Shown: in pieces, positions 41,090-51,764 of the stretch
Layout: each line of letters opens with the position of its first letter
Numbering within the stretch: the stretch's first letter is position 1
NCBI RefSeq assembly: GCF_001761485.1
Contig: NC_090775.1
Coordinates: 1,240,001-1,304,000 of the forward strand
Reading direction: 5' to 3'
From: Yarrowia lipolytica
Taxonomy: Eukaryota; Ascomycota; Dipodascomycetes; Dipodascales
Length of the DNA stretch: 64,000 nucleotides
Program-made: the position numbers and the translations under genes
Notes under the pieces: model-generated
Database searches by the model: none
What the model was told of the DNA's origin: nothing
What the model saw: the letters and a program-made list of their open reading frames with translations, nothing else

Positions 41090-42256
41090 ATGAAACTACC
41101 AACCCTCGCTCTGGCCGCAGCAGCTGTCGCTGCTCCCCTGGTAGCCCCCGTCGAGCAATTCTCGCTCCCCACACAAAAAGGCAACGGCTACCTGATAGTC
41201 AACGTCGACCGACTGTCGGTGCGGTTCCCCTACGGCGTGGAATTCTCCATCGGCACCCCGGCCCAGCGGTTCAAGGGCGTGTTTGACACTGGCAGCGAAC
41301 GTCTGCAGATGAACGGCGCTTCCGACTCTCGATGCCAAGCCGATAACGACTACGTGTGCCTGGGCGGCGTCTACAACCCCGCAGACTCCTCCACTTGGAA
41401 GTATGACACCAACGGAACCGGCACCTGGGGCGGACAAGGCGCCGAAGGAACAGACACCCTCACCCTGGGCTTCAAAAAGGACGAGTGCGACTTCTTCCAG
41501 GGCGGCGACATTGTTTCAATCCCCGGCTACGGAATCTACAACTCCAACGACACGGCAGGCTGGGACTCGCCCATCTTCGGACTGTCCAAAATCTTGTACC
41601 CCGAAGAGGGATACAAGAACCTGCCGTACTGGCTCAAGGAACAGGGCATTGCCAAGCGACAGGCCTTCTCCCTCTACTCCGAGGCGCCCATCGAGCTGGA
41701 CTCCGCTGCCACCAAAAACGTGAGAACTCAGTGCATTTTCGGCGGAATCGATCACTCCAAGTACGAAGGACCTCTCGTCAAGCTGCCCCTGGTGTCTGAG
41801 ACCCAGTACTCTGTGCGAATCAACACCATGACCATCGGTGGAGTGGTCCAGCCGTCGGAAAACGCCCGAAACCTCACTCTGGACACCGGCGTCAACGACA
41901 TCCGATTCCTGTCCAACGAAACCTCCGAGTGGATCTCTCAAAAGTACGGAACCCACACCTACAACGGCACCCAGTGGGACATAGCCTGCGACGCTGAGTT
42001 CGACATCAACTACGAGTTTGAAGGCGGCGTTTCCATCCCCGTCAACTTCAAGCAGTTTGTCCAACACAACCCCAACGGAGTGTGCAACATTGGAATCGAA
42101 ATCGGAGACAACCAGACCGACACCATTGCTGGCGCCTCATTTATTTCCCGAGCATACGTGGTATACGACAACGACTACCCATTCCTTCACCTAGCCAAGC
42201 GAAAGTACGGCTACTCCAAGCCCAACATTGAGGTCATCACCGGAGAGATTAGCTAA
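41090..42256 (+). CDS. Secreted aspartic protease-family protein, divergent
   Basis: A 388-residue protein with a cleavable signal peptide (MKLPTLALAAAAVAAPLVA) and a pepsin-type fold. The first active-site loop is VFDTGSE (Asp near residue 66). The second is LDTGVND (Asp near 265). Family members usually carry Ser or Thr after DTG in both loops; here the second loop has Val, and the usual DLW after the first loop is replaced. It has no dibasic pro-region site, no Ser/Thr-rich tail and no GPI signal, so it is probably a soluble secreted enzyme. Yarrowia secretes several such proteases. It is possibly of reduced activity or altered pH range (inference). Confidence 0.82.
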   Translation: MKLPTLALAAAAVAAPLVAPVEQFSLPTQKGNGYLIVNVDRLSVRFPYGVEFSIGTPAQRFKGVFDTGSERLQMNGASDSRCQADNDYVCLGGVYNPADSSTWKYDTNGTGTWGGQGAEGTDTLTLGFKKDECDFFQGGDIVSIPGYGIYNSNDTAGWDSPIFGLSKILYPEEGYKNLPYWLKEQGIAKRQAFSLYSEAPIELDSAATKNVRTQCIFGGIDHSKYEGPLVKLPLVSETQYSVRINTMTIGGVVQPSENARNLTLDTGVNDIRFLSNETSEWISQKYGTHTYNGTQWDIACDAEFDINYEFEGGVSIPVNFKQFVQHNPNGVCNIGIEIGDNQTDTIAGASFISRAYVVYDNDYPFLHLAKRKYGYSKPNIEVITGEIS

Positions 42257-42865
42257 TCACCACCTCCACCACCCCTGTACACACCATATATTCACGGTTC
42301 ATTAACCATACATAGAAACGTACTTTTCAATCAAATGTCGCGAAAGATAACCGAACGAGGTGCACACTTATACGAATCTGGTGGGCCTATTGAGACACAA
42401 ATGTCCGCTGAGGTAAACACAGATCACGTTGCTCAAACCACGTTCCCAAATCACGTTCTTACTATCGACTCCCGAACAACGAAACCCTCCTCTACCTTGC
42501 ACTGACAGAAACGGAGCAGCACCGAAAGAGTAATAGAAACGAACATGTCTAACTAATTGTATGAGTAAGACTTAAGTATTTGTAAGCTTACAGTATTGTA
42601 CAGAATATGTACGAGTGTGTAACACACACGAAGAATCAAGCAGCCACATTACAAATGCATCCCCCGCTGAGTGCACATGCCAGGATCTACAATCTAAACT
42701 AGATGCCAATTATAAATCCACTCCAGCTCTTCTTGATAGGCCACTTCTTAAGTCCGGCTACTACTACATACTGTGCCGTCTCACTACTTGTACAAAACCC
42801 CTCCGTTCACCGACTTAATCACCATGCTGTATGTTTTATAATCTAATAGGTTTGTGTTAAAAAGT
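42257..42865. other. Convergent intergenic region
   Basis: 3' flanks of the protease gene and of PYK1. No gene is seen. Confidence 0.5.
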
Positions 42866-44961
42866 TTAGACACACTCGAGAACTCGGAGAGTGTTGGTGT
42901 GGCCAAGACCACCGGTCCATCCCTGGATGGCGACAACAACATCGCCCTTGTTAAGAATACCAAGAGCAACAGCCTCGTCCATACCCCACTTGAGTCGCTC
43001 CTCAACATCGTGCTGCCACTCGGCAGGGTTGGAAGCTCGGGCCTTGTGGTAGATGAAGGGGTAGACGCCTCGGTACAGATGGGAGAATCGAGCGGCCTGT
43101 GCGTTTCGAGTCACCATAAGAATGGGACAGTTGGGTCGATACTTGGAACACAGTCGGGCGGAGGTTCCCGATGTGGACAGCACAATAATAGCTCGGGCCT
43201 GCTGCTCGAAAGAAGCAGACACGGCGGAGATAGCAATGGTCTCGACGGTCTCGGTGGGTCGGACAGTCAGGGTTCGCATCTCATTGAACAGAGGAGCATA
43301 GGCAATGGCCTTCTCGGCAACCAGACAGGTCTCGTGCATCATCTTGACGGACTCAATGGGGTAGGTTCCCTTGGCCGTCTCACCAGACAGCATGACACAG
43401 TCAGCACCATCAAGGACGGCGTTACCGACATCAGAGACCTCGGCTCGGGTGGGTCGGGGGTTGTAGGTCATGGAATCGAGCATCTGGGTGGCACAGATGA
43501 CGGGCTTTCCGGCCAGGTTACACTTGGCGATCAGCTGCTTCTGGGCAATGAAAACCTGGGGGGCGGGGATCTCGATACCCAAGTCTCCTCGGGCAACCAT
43601 GACACCGTCGGTCTCCTTCAGAATCTCGTCAAAGTTGTTGACACCCTGCTGGTTCTCAATCTTGGAGATGACCTGGATGCCCTTGCCCTTCTCGCCGAGC
43701 ACGTCTCGGATGGCCTGGACGTCGTTGGCGGTTCGGACGAAAGAGGCAAAGATCATGTCGACACCGTGCTCAACACCAAACTTGAGATCGGCCTTGTCCT
43801 TCTCGGACAGAGCGGGGAGATCGACATCGGTGCCAGGGAGGTTGACACCCTTTCGAGAAGAGATCTTACCGTTGTTGAGAGTCTCGACCTTGAGGGTCTC
43901 GCCGTCAATCTTCTCGAGAACCTTGAAGGACAGAACACCGTCGTCAACGAAGATGATCTTGCCAATGTCAATCTGCTTGACAATGTTGGTGTAGTCAATG
44001 TACATGATCTTATCGTCGCACTGGTCCTTGTACTTGGGGTTGGTGGAGAAGAGCATGACATGGCCGGCCTTGACGTCCCAGTCCTTGTCGTCCTTGGTGA
44101 CACCGGTTCGGATCTCGGGGCCCTTGGTGTCGAGAGCAATGGCCAGGGGTCGGCCCTGGAACTGCTGCTCGGACTCTCGGGCGTTCTCAATGACGGACTG
44201 GTGGTACTCGTACGAGCCGTGGGAGAAGTTCATTCGAACAATGTTGAGACCAGCTGTGGTTAGTATTGCGGCATGATAGACACATGGGTCCATACGTCAT
44301 CGATAAGGGCACCAGACTGGCAACGTCATGAACGTCACCATTAGCGCCCTTACCACTTGCGTCGTTTTCATTTCATGTTTGTCACTTAGAGTTCGTTGGG
44401 TTTATCCGACCGGAAAAAATGTGCATGCGCATGAGCCGTGTATTGGACAAACCCGGGAAACCAAAGCCAAAAAATAAGGCGACGGTGCCAATTGGGGTAA
44501 CGAAAGAAGGGACAGATAGACGTGGCCACCGCGAATCGGGTCACGGCGCACACTGCTGTCGCATTATGGTTACTCACCTTGTCGAAGCTTGGAGATCATC
44601 TCGGCGGAGTTTGTGTTGGGACCTGCTGTTAGTTTGCCGTTTTTACTGAGGCCTGAGGCGGAGACCGAGCCAGCGTTTGAGCGCATTCGGCGAATCGACT
44701 TGGGGGCAGGCGACACGGGTACAATGGGCTCGCCACATGTTCACATGAGCGGGTCCGTTATCCTGTGACGCCTACCTCTTGTGGGCTCGTCGAATTGTGC
44801 ACCAAACCGCGCAATCGGCGTCTGGTCTGTGGATAAGTATACTCACCGATAGTACCAATGATGGACGACTTTCGGTAGTTCTTGGTGGGAATGTCATCCG
44901 TGTTCAGGGTACTGAGCCACTGCAGGTTGGTGGAAGGGGACGAATTGGCGGTGTAAATCAT
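42866..44961 (-). CDS. PYK1: Pyruvate kinase, three exons
   Basis: Exons are 44847-44961, 44578-44622 and 42866-44253 (115 + 45 + 1388 nt), giving 515 residues. Introns of 224 and 324 nt begin GTGAGT and end CTAACAGCAG and CTAACCACAG. Joining restores the conserved N-terminus, [21 protein letters not shown] then [14 protein letters not shown]. Catalytic signatures follow: [20 protein letters not shown] with the active Lys, and [12 protein letters not shown]. The enzyme converts phosphoenolpyruvate and ADP to pyruvate and ATP in the cytosol. The tail carries an ordinary fructose-1,6-bisphosphate-type effector region ([15 protein letters not shown]). The middle exon is only 45 nt. Confidence 0.96.
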
Positions 44962-47278
44962 TGTAACTGTGGTGTGAATTTCTCCGCAGGGGTAGTTGAT
45001 GGAGAGAAGAAGAGATGGTGCAGCGGAATTTTTGGATATATGGTTTTTTTTTGGATATGGTAACAAAACCAAAACACTAAAAGCAAACGGTAGGTTGCCT
45101 TCAAATAGAGTTGCGTCTACCCAGTAATTTATGGACCTTTTGCGTTGCGACAATATTGTCTTGTACGACAGAGATATGGACGGAGCGGGCCAGGTGAGGG
45201 GAAAAAGGAAAGTCACGTGACCCACTCCGCCCCCGAGTCTCGCCGTTGTTTTTCTCCTCTTTTGCGGGCTCCTGTTTCCGCGTCGCAATGGTCTTGACTT
45301 GTGGGGGTTGTAGGCATGTATCCGTAGTTAGCACACCCAGCTGCTACATGTAGCCCCGCACGGTCAACGTCATGTTACTTTTTCCCGCTAAAAAAGTTCA
45401 CACGAATGTTGAGAGCTGTCAAATCAACTGGGGCGTGTTCAGAGCACGAGGCTTTGTGCGCCGGAGGGAGAGCGTCTGTGGGAGTTATTTGCCCGCATGC
45501 CATTGGTCTGTCCAGCTATCGTGACTCATGATACATATCTGCTTACAAGGTCTGCCGTCACTAGACGATAAAATTGGGAGACTGTAAAAAGGTCTTCTAG
45601 AAGAGCTGCCAGAGGTGGATTGATGAAGGGGGAGATTGATGGCGCAAGGGGATAGTAGAAAGGGCACGGCGATGCACTGAAATGACTACCGCTTGTCAAT
45701 ACTACCAATATCACAGATGTACAAGTACACATATCTAACCCGCTTTGTTTCCACTCGTACACTCCATTCATATCTATCTCCAATCAGCACTCTAAGACCT
45801 GTATGTACTGTAGTTGGAAAATACCAAGCCCTGCATGTACTACGGTACAAAAAAAACGGTACATACAGTCAGCGACATCGGCCTTCCAACAAGACAAGGA
45901 GAGGCGGGAACAATGTATGCTGCACACCACGGAGACTGGTTGCAAACAACAGAAGCGCGCAATTCGCCGTTTGCGACACGTAGGTTCCAGCCATTGGCCT
46001 CATCCCCCACATGTCGGTGAATCTAAACACTACCTCTGCAAACCCAACCGATCTTGTTGCCCTCTGACCAGCTCTCACTGTTGAGCTATTAAACCCTACC
46101 ATGCAGTCAAGCAGTTGGGGAGAAGAGATGCGTGTAGACGAGGGGAATTGGAGACGAAGGGTGCAAGTAGAGCACGCAGTCTTGTGTACTACGTCAATTG
46201 TGCCCATTTATCGTCTTTAATCCTTCAAATACCCTCTTCGTCCTCTCGTCATCTCTCCGTCCCTGCGTGCATCTCCTCCAGCTTATACTTTTCAGATAGA
46301 CCCACCGGAAAAATTAGTCGAACGTGCAGACTGCAGCGCATATGACTGGTTGCCAGTTTTTCCGGGATTGTCCCTGGCGCACCTCTTTCTCCTCTTCATA
46401 TATAGACACTTGTGGTGGGAGTCATTGAGCGAGATACCGACCCCTTAACAATGGTGTTGTCTTGGAAACCCCAAGAACCCAACCGAGAACTTTATCTGTC
46501 TCGATGAGGTTAGACGTGACGACAATGTGTTGCGGTCACGTGGCGATCTGTGTCACGTGGTGGTTTGTGTCACGTGGTGGTTTGTGTCACGTGGTGGTTT
46601 GTGCCACGTGACAGATATGGCCCGTATACGTTGTCTTCGTACGGTGCGTGTACTCGTACTTGTACCATCAGCGATACAACTCCTCCATGGCAATGCACAT
46701 TGAGTTGTCTCCATATTTGCTGTTGTCTTTTGGGAGTGTGGAAAAAACTGGAAAAACTTGGGCGAAAATGCTGAAAAACAGGTACGTCGGGTCTCCAAGC
46801 TCATGGAACTCACCAAAACCACCGCCTGATCCTCAGGATACCCACTTGCCACACCCTCTTTCGTGTGTTTCCATCCAAAAAAGGGCACGTGCAAACAGAG
46901 TTTTGGAATGTTGTGGAAGTGCCCCTTTTTGACCCTTTTTGACCCTTGTTGACCGGGACCCAGGAGACCCAAAAACCAGCCTAAAAACAGCAGCGGTAGG
47001 GGTAAAGGTGCGGCAAAAGACGGGATCCAGAGCCGCAATCGAGAGAGGGTTCGGTCACGTGACTCAGTTGACGTTTCACGGGTCCCATTGATGTCCAATT
47101 GGTCTCCTCGTCTCGTCCAGTATAAGCTCAGATCACGTACGGCGACCCACCGGGACAGGAGGACCAGCCGTGACTTTTCACCCCCACGAGTACCCTAACC
47201 CTGAAAATTTTACAGGTCCACTAAAGTTGAGGGCTTGTACTTTTCCTCTTCTTTTTTCTTTCCACATCATCCACAAAA
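44962..47278. other. Divergent intergenic region between PYK1 and YNK1
   Basis: 2.3 kb without a supported gene. It contains TCACGTGAC sites near 45214 and 47055, a striking CACGTG array (46537-46610), three GACCCTTTTT-like repeats near 46921-46955, and a pyrimidine-rich leader before YNK1. Confidence 0.55.
46537..46610. promoter_or_regulatory. Array of five CACGTG sites at exact 17-bp spacing
   Basis: CACGTG occurs at 46537, 46554, 46571, 46588 and 46605. The three central units are identical copies of CACGTGGTGGTTTGTGT. CACGTG is a bHLH-factor core. It lies about 670 bp upstream of YNK1 and 1.6 kb upstream of PYK1. Confidence 0.7.
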
Positions 47279-47929
47279 ATGTCTAACACTGAGCAGACCT
47301 TTATTGCCATCAAGGTGAGTAAGAAGCGAGGGTGAAGGAGTCGACGGCAGGGATTTGTTGTGTGTCAATTGCTGAATTGATCCGATTGAAGTGTCTTGAG
47401 ATTGATGTCGTGTCAGCGAGATGGACAGATCAACACACCTCCGACACATGACCATGGCGCCAACAATGGTCGACCGCCAAGCTCCCCCAAACAACCACTA
47501 ACCCAGCCCGACGGTGTCCAGCGAGGACTCATCTCTCCTATCCTCCACCGATTCGAGCAGCGAGGTTTCAAGCTTGTCGCCATCAAGCTGACCAACCCCG
47601 ACGAGAAGCTCCTCCGAGAGCACTACGAGGACCTCCAGGAGAAGCCCTTCTTCCCCTCTCTGCTCAAGTACATGCAGTCTGGCCCCGTTCTTGCCACCGT
47701 CTGGGAGGGTAAGGATGTTGTCAAGCAGGGCCGAAACATCCTCGGTGCTACCAACCCCCTCCAGTCCGCCCCCGGTACCATCCGATTCGACTACGCCATC
47801 GACATTGGCCGAAACGTCTGCCATGGTTCCGACTCTGTTGAGTCTGCCAAGAAGGAGATCGGCATCTGGTTCAAGCCCGAGGAGCTCGCCTCTTACACCC
47901 CTGCCAACATTGGCTGGATCTACGAGTAA
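47279..47929 (+). CDS. YNK1: Nucleoside diphosphate kinase, two exons
   Basis: Exon 1 is 47279-47314 (12 codons, [12 protein letters not shown]). The intron is 47315-47506 (192 nt, GTGAGT to CACTAACCCAG). Exon 2 is 47507-47929. The product is 152 residues, the standard size. Splicing joins FIAIK to PDGVQRGLI, the conserved NDK start. The phosphohistidine lies in NVCHGSDS (His near 118), with the YAIDIGRN segment before it. The enzyme transfers gamma phosphate between nucleoside triphosphates and diphosphates through the His intermediate. Confidence 0.96.
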
Positions 47930-49502
47930 GCTATTTGTATAGTTTAATATCTTGTATGTGTCGCAGTGAAGAGTGTACTTGTTGCGGACTATTGTCTAGT
48001 AGTTTTCTTGTAGCCGTCATGGAAGGAGCCATCTCCATTGGACACGTGTAACCTTGATGGTCGCCTGTCATTTCACGTGTTGATCCACATTGGATGATTA
48101 AGCAACCCAGAGCTGATCGAGTTCCATATTAGACATTTTCAACCACGAGCGTACAATGTTCGTGCAGGAGGAATTTTCGCCAGCATGTTTCTTGCTTGTG
48201 TTGGGCCATATGTTCTTTCTGCTCACTTTGTTTACCTTTGTTACAAATTAGTTGAGAAAAATATTCGGCTGGGGGTTCATTTTGCACATTCCAGAAATGC
48301 CAGAGTTTTGGAAAGTGGTTCGATTGATAGGTAAAGAGCGACTTCTAAACAAGTTTTCATAATTGACAGTATTGTTTATTGCTAAAAGTTCAGGATACTT
48401 GTTTGAAACTTTTGTTGAGATTGTATTGCATACTTTAAAATATATATATATATATTATATACTGTAAAACAAAAAAAAGTATATACTGTACTTGTACTTA
48501 CTGTATGTACTGTACATACTTGTGGGTAGGCAGAGCTGCTGATTTTGTAAGTATCCAAATGACACATTCAGATCAATGACGTGACAGATCCCCCGCCCCC
48601 ACAGAATCACATTACCATTCTTCTCCGTGGCGCGTTGGAGTTCCCGATTTTTCCCGGTTTTCACCTCAACCAATGGAAGAGCCAGTGTAGTTAGACTGAA
48701 CGGCAATACAAGGTTGACGAGTAGCATATATGATTTGATATTCGCAAGGAACTTTGTCGGGGTTGGAACTCTGATGAAGACCGTCAACTTAGCAGTCCCC
48801 GGCATAGTACATCCGCCATCAGTATCTAGACTGACTTTGCACTACAACAAAAGCCGATACAACAAGTGGGTACTCGTACTCGTACTACCAGCTACTCCAA
48901 TGTCATACACTATCTTGGCTGCGCGTTATCATGTGAAATGAAAGGTTGTCTACGAGAGTATGTACTGCACTTGTACCTGTCCTTGCACTGGTGCTGAGAT
49001 GACCGACTCTCGAGACGAACGGCCCGCAGAATCCGTGCCGGCCAGTTCATTTTGTGTTGGAATTTTTGATCGCTTTGCTCACGCCATTCCGTATCTCTGC
49101 CAAACGGGCTCCCTTTGGCTGGCTGCAAAGTCCGCTTGGGTAGGAGTATGCCGACCCTAACATCGGTCTCCAAATTGGGGTGATAAAGAAGAGAGGAAAC
49201 GCGGGGGGAATCACGCGATCTCCAAAGTGGCGCCATTGGCGAGGTTCTACGGGACGCAGAAATACACGACGATTTCTATTTTGCTCAGTCGAGTTCCTCC
49301 AGCTCGTCTTGCAGCCTCTGTTCTCCCCTTAGGTCGGCCCGCCGGTAACCTTCGGCCTTCTCCGACGTTATCAGCCCAGTGCATGTAGAACGCACCTCCC
49401 AAGACACCAGCCAGTGAGTTCATATATAGATCAGCTGGCGCCGTCTTCACCTCCTCCACAAACACACAAAACCGCCAGCTACTAACCGAACCACAATACC
49501 AA
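47930..49502. other. Intergenic between YNK1 and uricase
   Basis: No supported gene. AT-rich near 48235-48480, with a (TA) run at 48441-48455 and dense GTAC/CTTGTAC words near 48477-48530 and 48880-48980. A TATATA lies about 80 bp before the uricase ATG. Confidence 0.5.
49423..49428 (+). promoter_or_regulatory. TATA box of uricase gene
   Basis: TATATA 75-80 bp upstream of the ATG at 49503. Confidence 0.55.
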
Positions 49503-50438
49503 ATGTCCCTCGTCAAAGCCCGATACGGAAAGGATAACGTCCGAGTGCTCAAGGTGTCGCGAGACCCCTCCAACCCCAAGATCCAGCAGGTCCAGGAGCT
49601 GGTGGTCAAGTGTCTGCTGGAAGGAGACATTGAGGTTTCGTACACCAAGGCCGACAACACCCCCATTGTCGCCACCGACACGGTCAAGAACACCACCTTC
49701 ATTGTGGCCAAGCAGCTGCCCGGCACCTGGCCCATTGAGCTTTTTGGCGCTGTGCTGGCCGACCACTTCATCAAGAAGTACCCCCATATTTCGTCCGCCC
49801 ACGTCGACATTGAGCAGTACAAGTGGACCAAGTACGACGTGAACGGCAAGACATCGCAGCACTCGTTTGTGCACGACGGCACCGAGCTGCGAACCGTGCA
49901 CGTCGACCGATACAGAGACGCCGCCAAGAACCCCGAAACCGTCACCACCTTCAACATTGCCTCCGGTATCAAGGATCTGTCTGTGCTCAAGTCGACGGGA
50001 TCCATGTTCTACGGCTATCACAAGGACGACTTTACCACGCTCAAGCCCACAAAGGACCGAATCCTGTCCACCGACGTGGCTGCCACCTGGCACTGGATCT
50101 CCAAGGAGATTGATACCCTGGACAAGATCAAGGAGATTGCCAAGAAAGGTATATTTGACAGTGTGTATGCCCAGGTTGTCGACACCACTTTGCAGCGATT
50201 TGCCACCGAAAACTCCGCTTCCGTCCAGGCCACCATGTACAACATGTCCACCGACATCCTCGATAAGGCTTCCCTGGTGGAGACGGTGGACTACGAGCTC
50301 CCCAACAAGCATTACTTTGAGCTGGACCTGAGCTGGCATCATGGTCTCAAGAACACCGGCACCGACGCCGAGGTGTACGTTCCCCAGTCCAACCCCAACG
50401 GTCTCATCAAGTCTTCTGTTGGCCGATCAAAGTTGTAG
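49503..50438 (+). CDS. UOX: Urate oxidase (uricase), peroxisomal
   Basis: A 311-residue enzyme of the two-tunnel-fold family, with normal length. It oxidises urate to 5-hydroxyisourate in purine degradation. Active-site residues are in place: Lys10 (KARYGK), Thr58-Asp59 in ATDTVKNT, an Arg in KDRILSTD, and the C-terminal SWHHGLKN segment with His. It ends in SKL, a textbook PTS1 peroxisomal signal. S. cerevisiae lacks uricase; Yarrowia can use purines as a nitrogen source, so nitrogen control is plausible. Confidence 0.96.
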   Translation: MSLVKARYGKDNVRVLKVSRDPSNPKIQQVQELVVKCLLEGDIEVSYTKADNTPIVATDTVKNTTFIVAKQLPGTWPIELFGAVLADHFIKKYPHISSAHVDIEQYKWTKYDVNGKTSQHSFVHDGTELRTVHVDRYRDAAKNPETVTTFNIASGIKDLSVLKSTGSMFYGYHKDDFTTLKPTKDRILSTDVAATWHWISKEIDTLDKIKEIAKKGIFDSVYAQVVDTTLQRFATENSASVQATMYNMSTDILDKASLVETVDYELPNKHYFELDLSWHHGLKNTGTDAEVYVPQSNPNGLIKSSVGRSKL

Positions 50439-51764
50439 GAACAAGTGTTAAATGTAATAGTAAAATAGATGAAAGAAAAATCCGAGTAGCCCGGTCGAAT
50501 GAAGGTGTATTAGATGGAGTGTGTCAAACGGAGCATTACCACTGTGATCAAACTCCACGAACCATCTACATCGAAAGTACAAGTCATCATGAAGCTCCAC
50601 CTTCACTCTGGATCAACTGATAGCGTCTCTAGAGTATGTACATACGAGGACCTACGCAATTAGTTTTACAACTAACCTTGCAGCTTCAACTCAGCCGCAT
50701 CGGTGGAGGGACCAGAGCCCCCCACGCTGATAGACTCCCACCTGTCGGAGTAGCGCACAGGAAGCCTGTATGGCACTACAACTATACCTCAAGTTGAACT
50801 GCGGTGGACTCAAGCAAAGATTTCTGGTAACAAAAAGGACTTTTCTGGTAGAAAAAAGGTTGGTGAATTCAAAACTAGCGGGTCTTGAAACCCATCACCG
50901 GTTTCATGTTCTTTTATTACTGTTTCTGTCCCAAATCGTCTCTTAACGACATTTCGGAAAAACTATTCTTCCGCGTTCCAAAAGCAAGCATACACACATT
51001 TTGGTGTGCATTAGAGAGGTTGGATAAGCGAGGTGGGGGGAAGGCAAGAATGACGTTGGCTAGAGCGAGCTGTTCCCGAGGGATGAATGTGATGGATACA
51101 CTGGAATCTCCATGGTCACGTGATTGGATATCAGCGGCCGTTGTAGCATCATTTGTTACACCTACAACAGTGCAATGTTGCATAGTGCAAATGTATCGTC
51201 CCTTCCGTACTTGAGTTATTCCCCTCAAACTCACGGCCAGAAAGAGAGCCCTGAAGCGGATGAAGGAAGCAGCGCGAAGGAGGGCTATGTGGCTCCAAAT
51301 ACGTGGAGATTGGTACTTGAAAAAGACCCGCAATCAAACGAGCAGCTCTTTGTATGATGGCATTTTGTCTCTTTGTATCTATAGCTCGCTCCGCATGTAT
51401 AGCAAGCCTTTGTATGATTAGGAGGGCCGAGAACGCTAGTGAGCGGGGTTCGAGGGAGGGGAGGAGATGGGGTCTGAGAGGGTATGTAGAAGGATGAAAG
51501 TGGGAGGGTTTTGAGGGGAGAAAAGCGGAATCGACCAAGAGGCATGGTCTGACCGAGTCGGCGCTTTTCTCTTGTCAATTCCACCTCTCCAACAGCCGCT
51601 GATAACCACCTTCTTTCGCACTTGTTGCTATGGACTGATCATCCGCCAACGTTATGCAGTGCGAGGCTAACCGTAAGAGACGTTGAATATATATATATAT
51701 ATAACAGCGAGAGACAACCGCCCAAAACGGCTGAATATTCCAATTACCTGCTGAACAAACGACA
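50439..51764. other. Intergenic between uricase and dihydroxyacetone kinase genes
   Basis: No supported gene. A CACGTG lies near 51118. A (TA)n TATA tract is at 51687-51703, just before the kinase gene. Confidence 0.5.
51687..51703 (+). promoter_or_regulatory. TATA tract of the dihydroxyacetone kinase gene
   Basis: Eight ATs, 60-80 bp upstream of the ATG at 51765. Confidence 0.55.
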
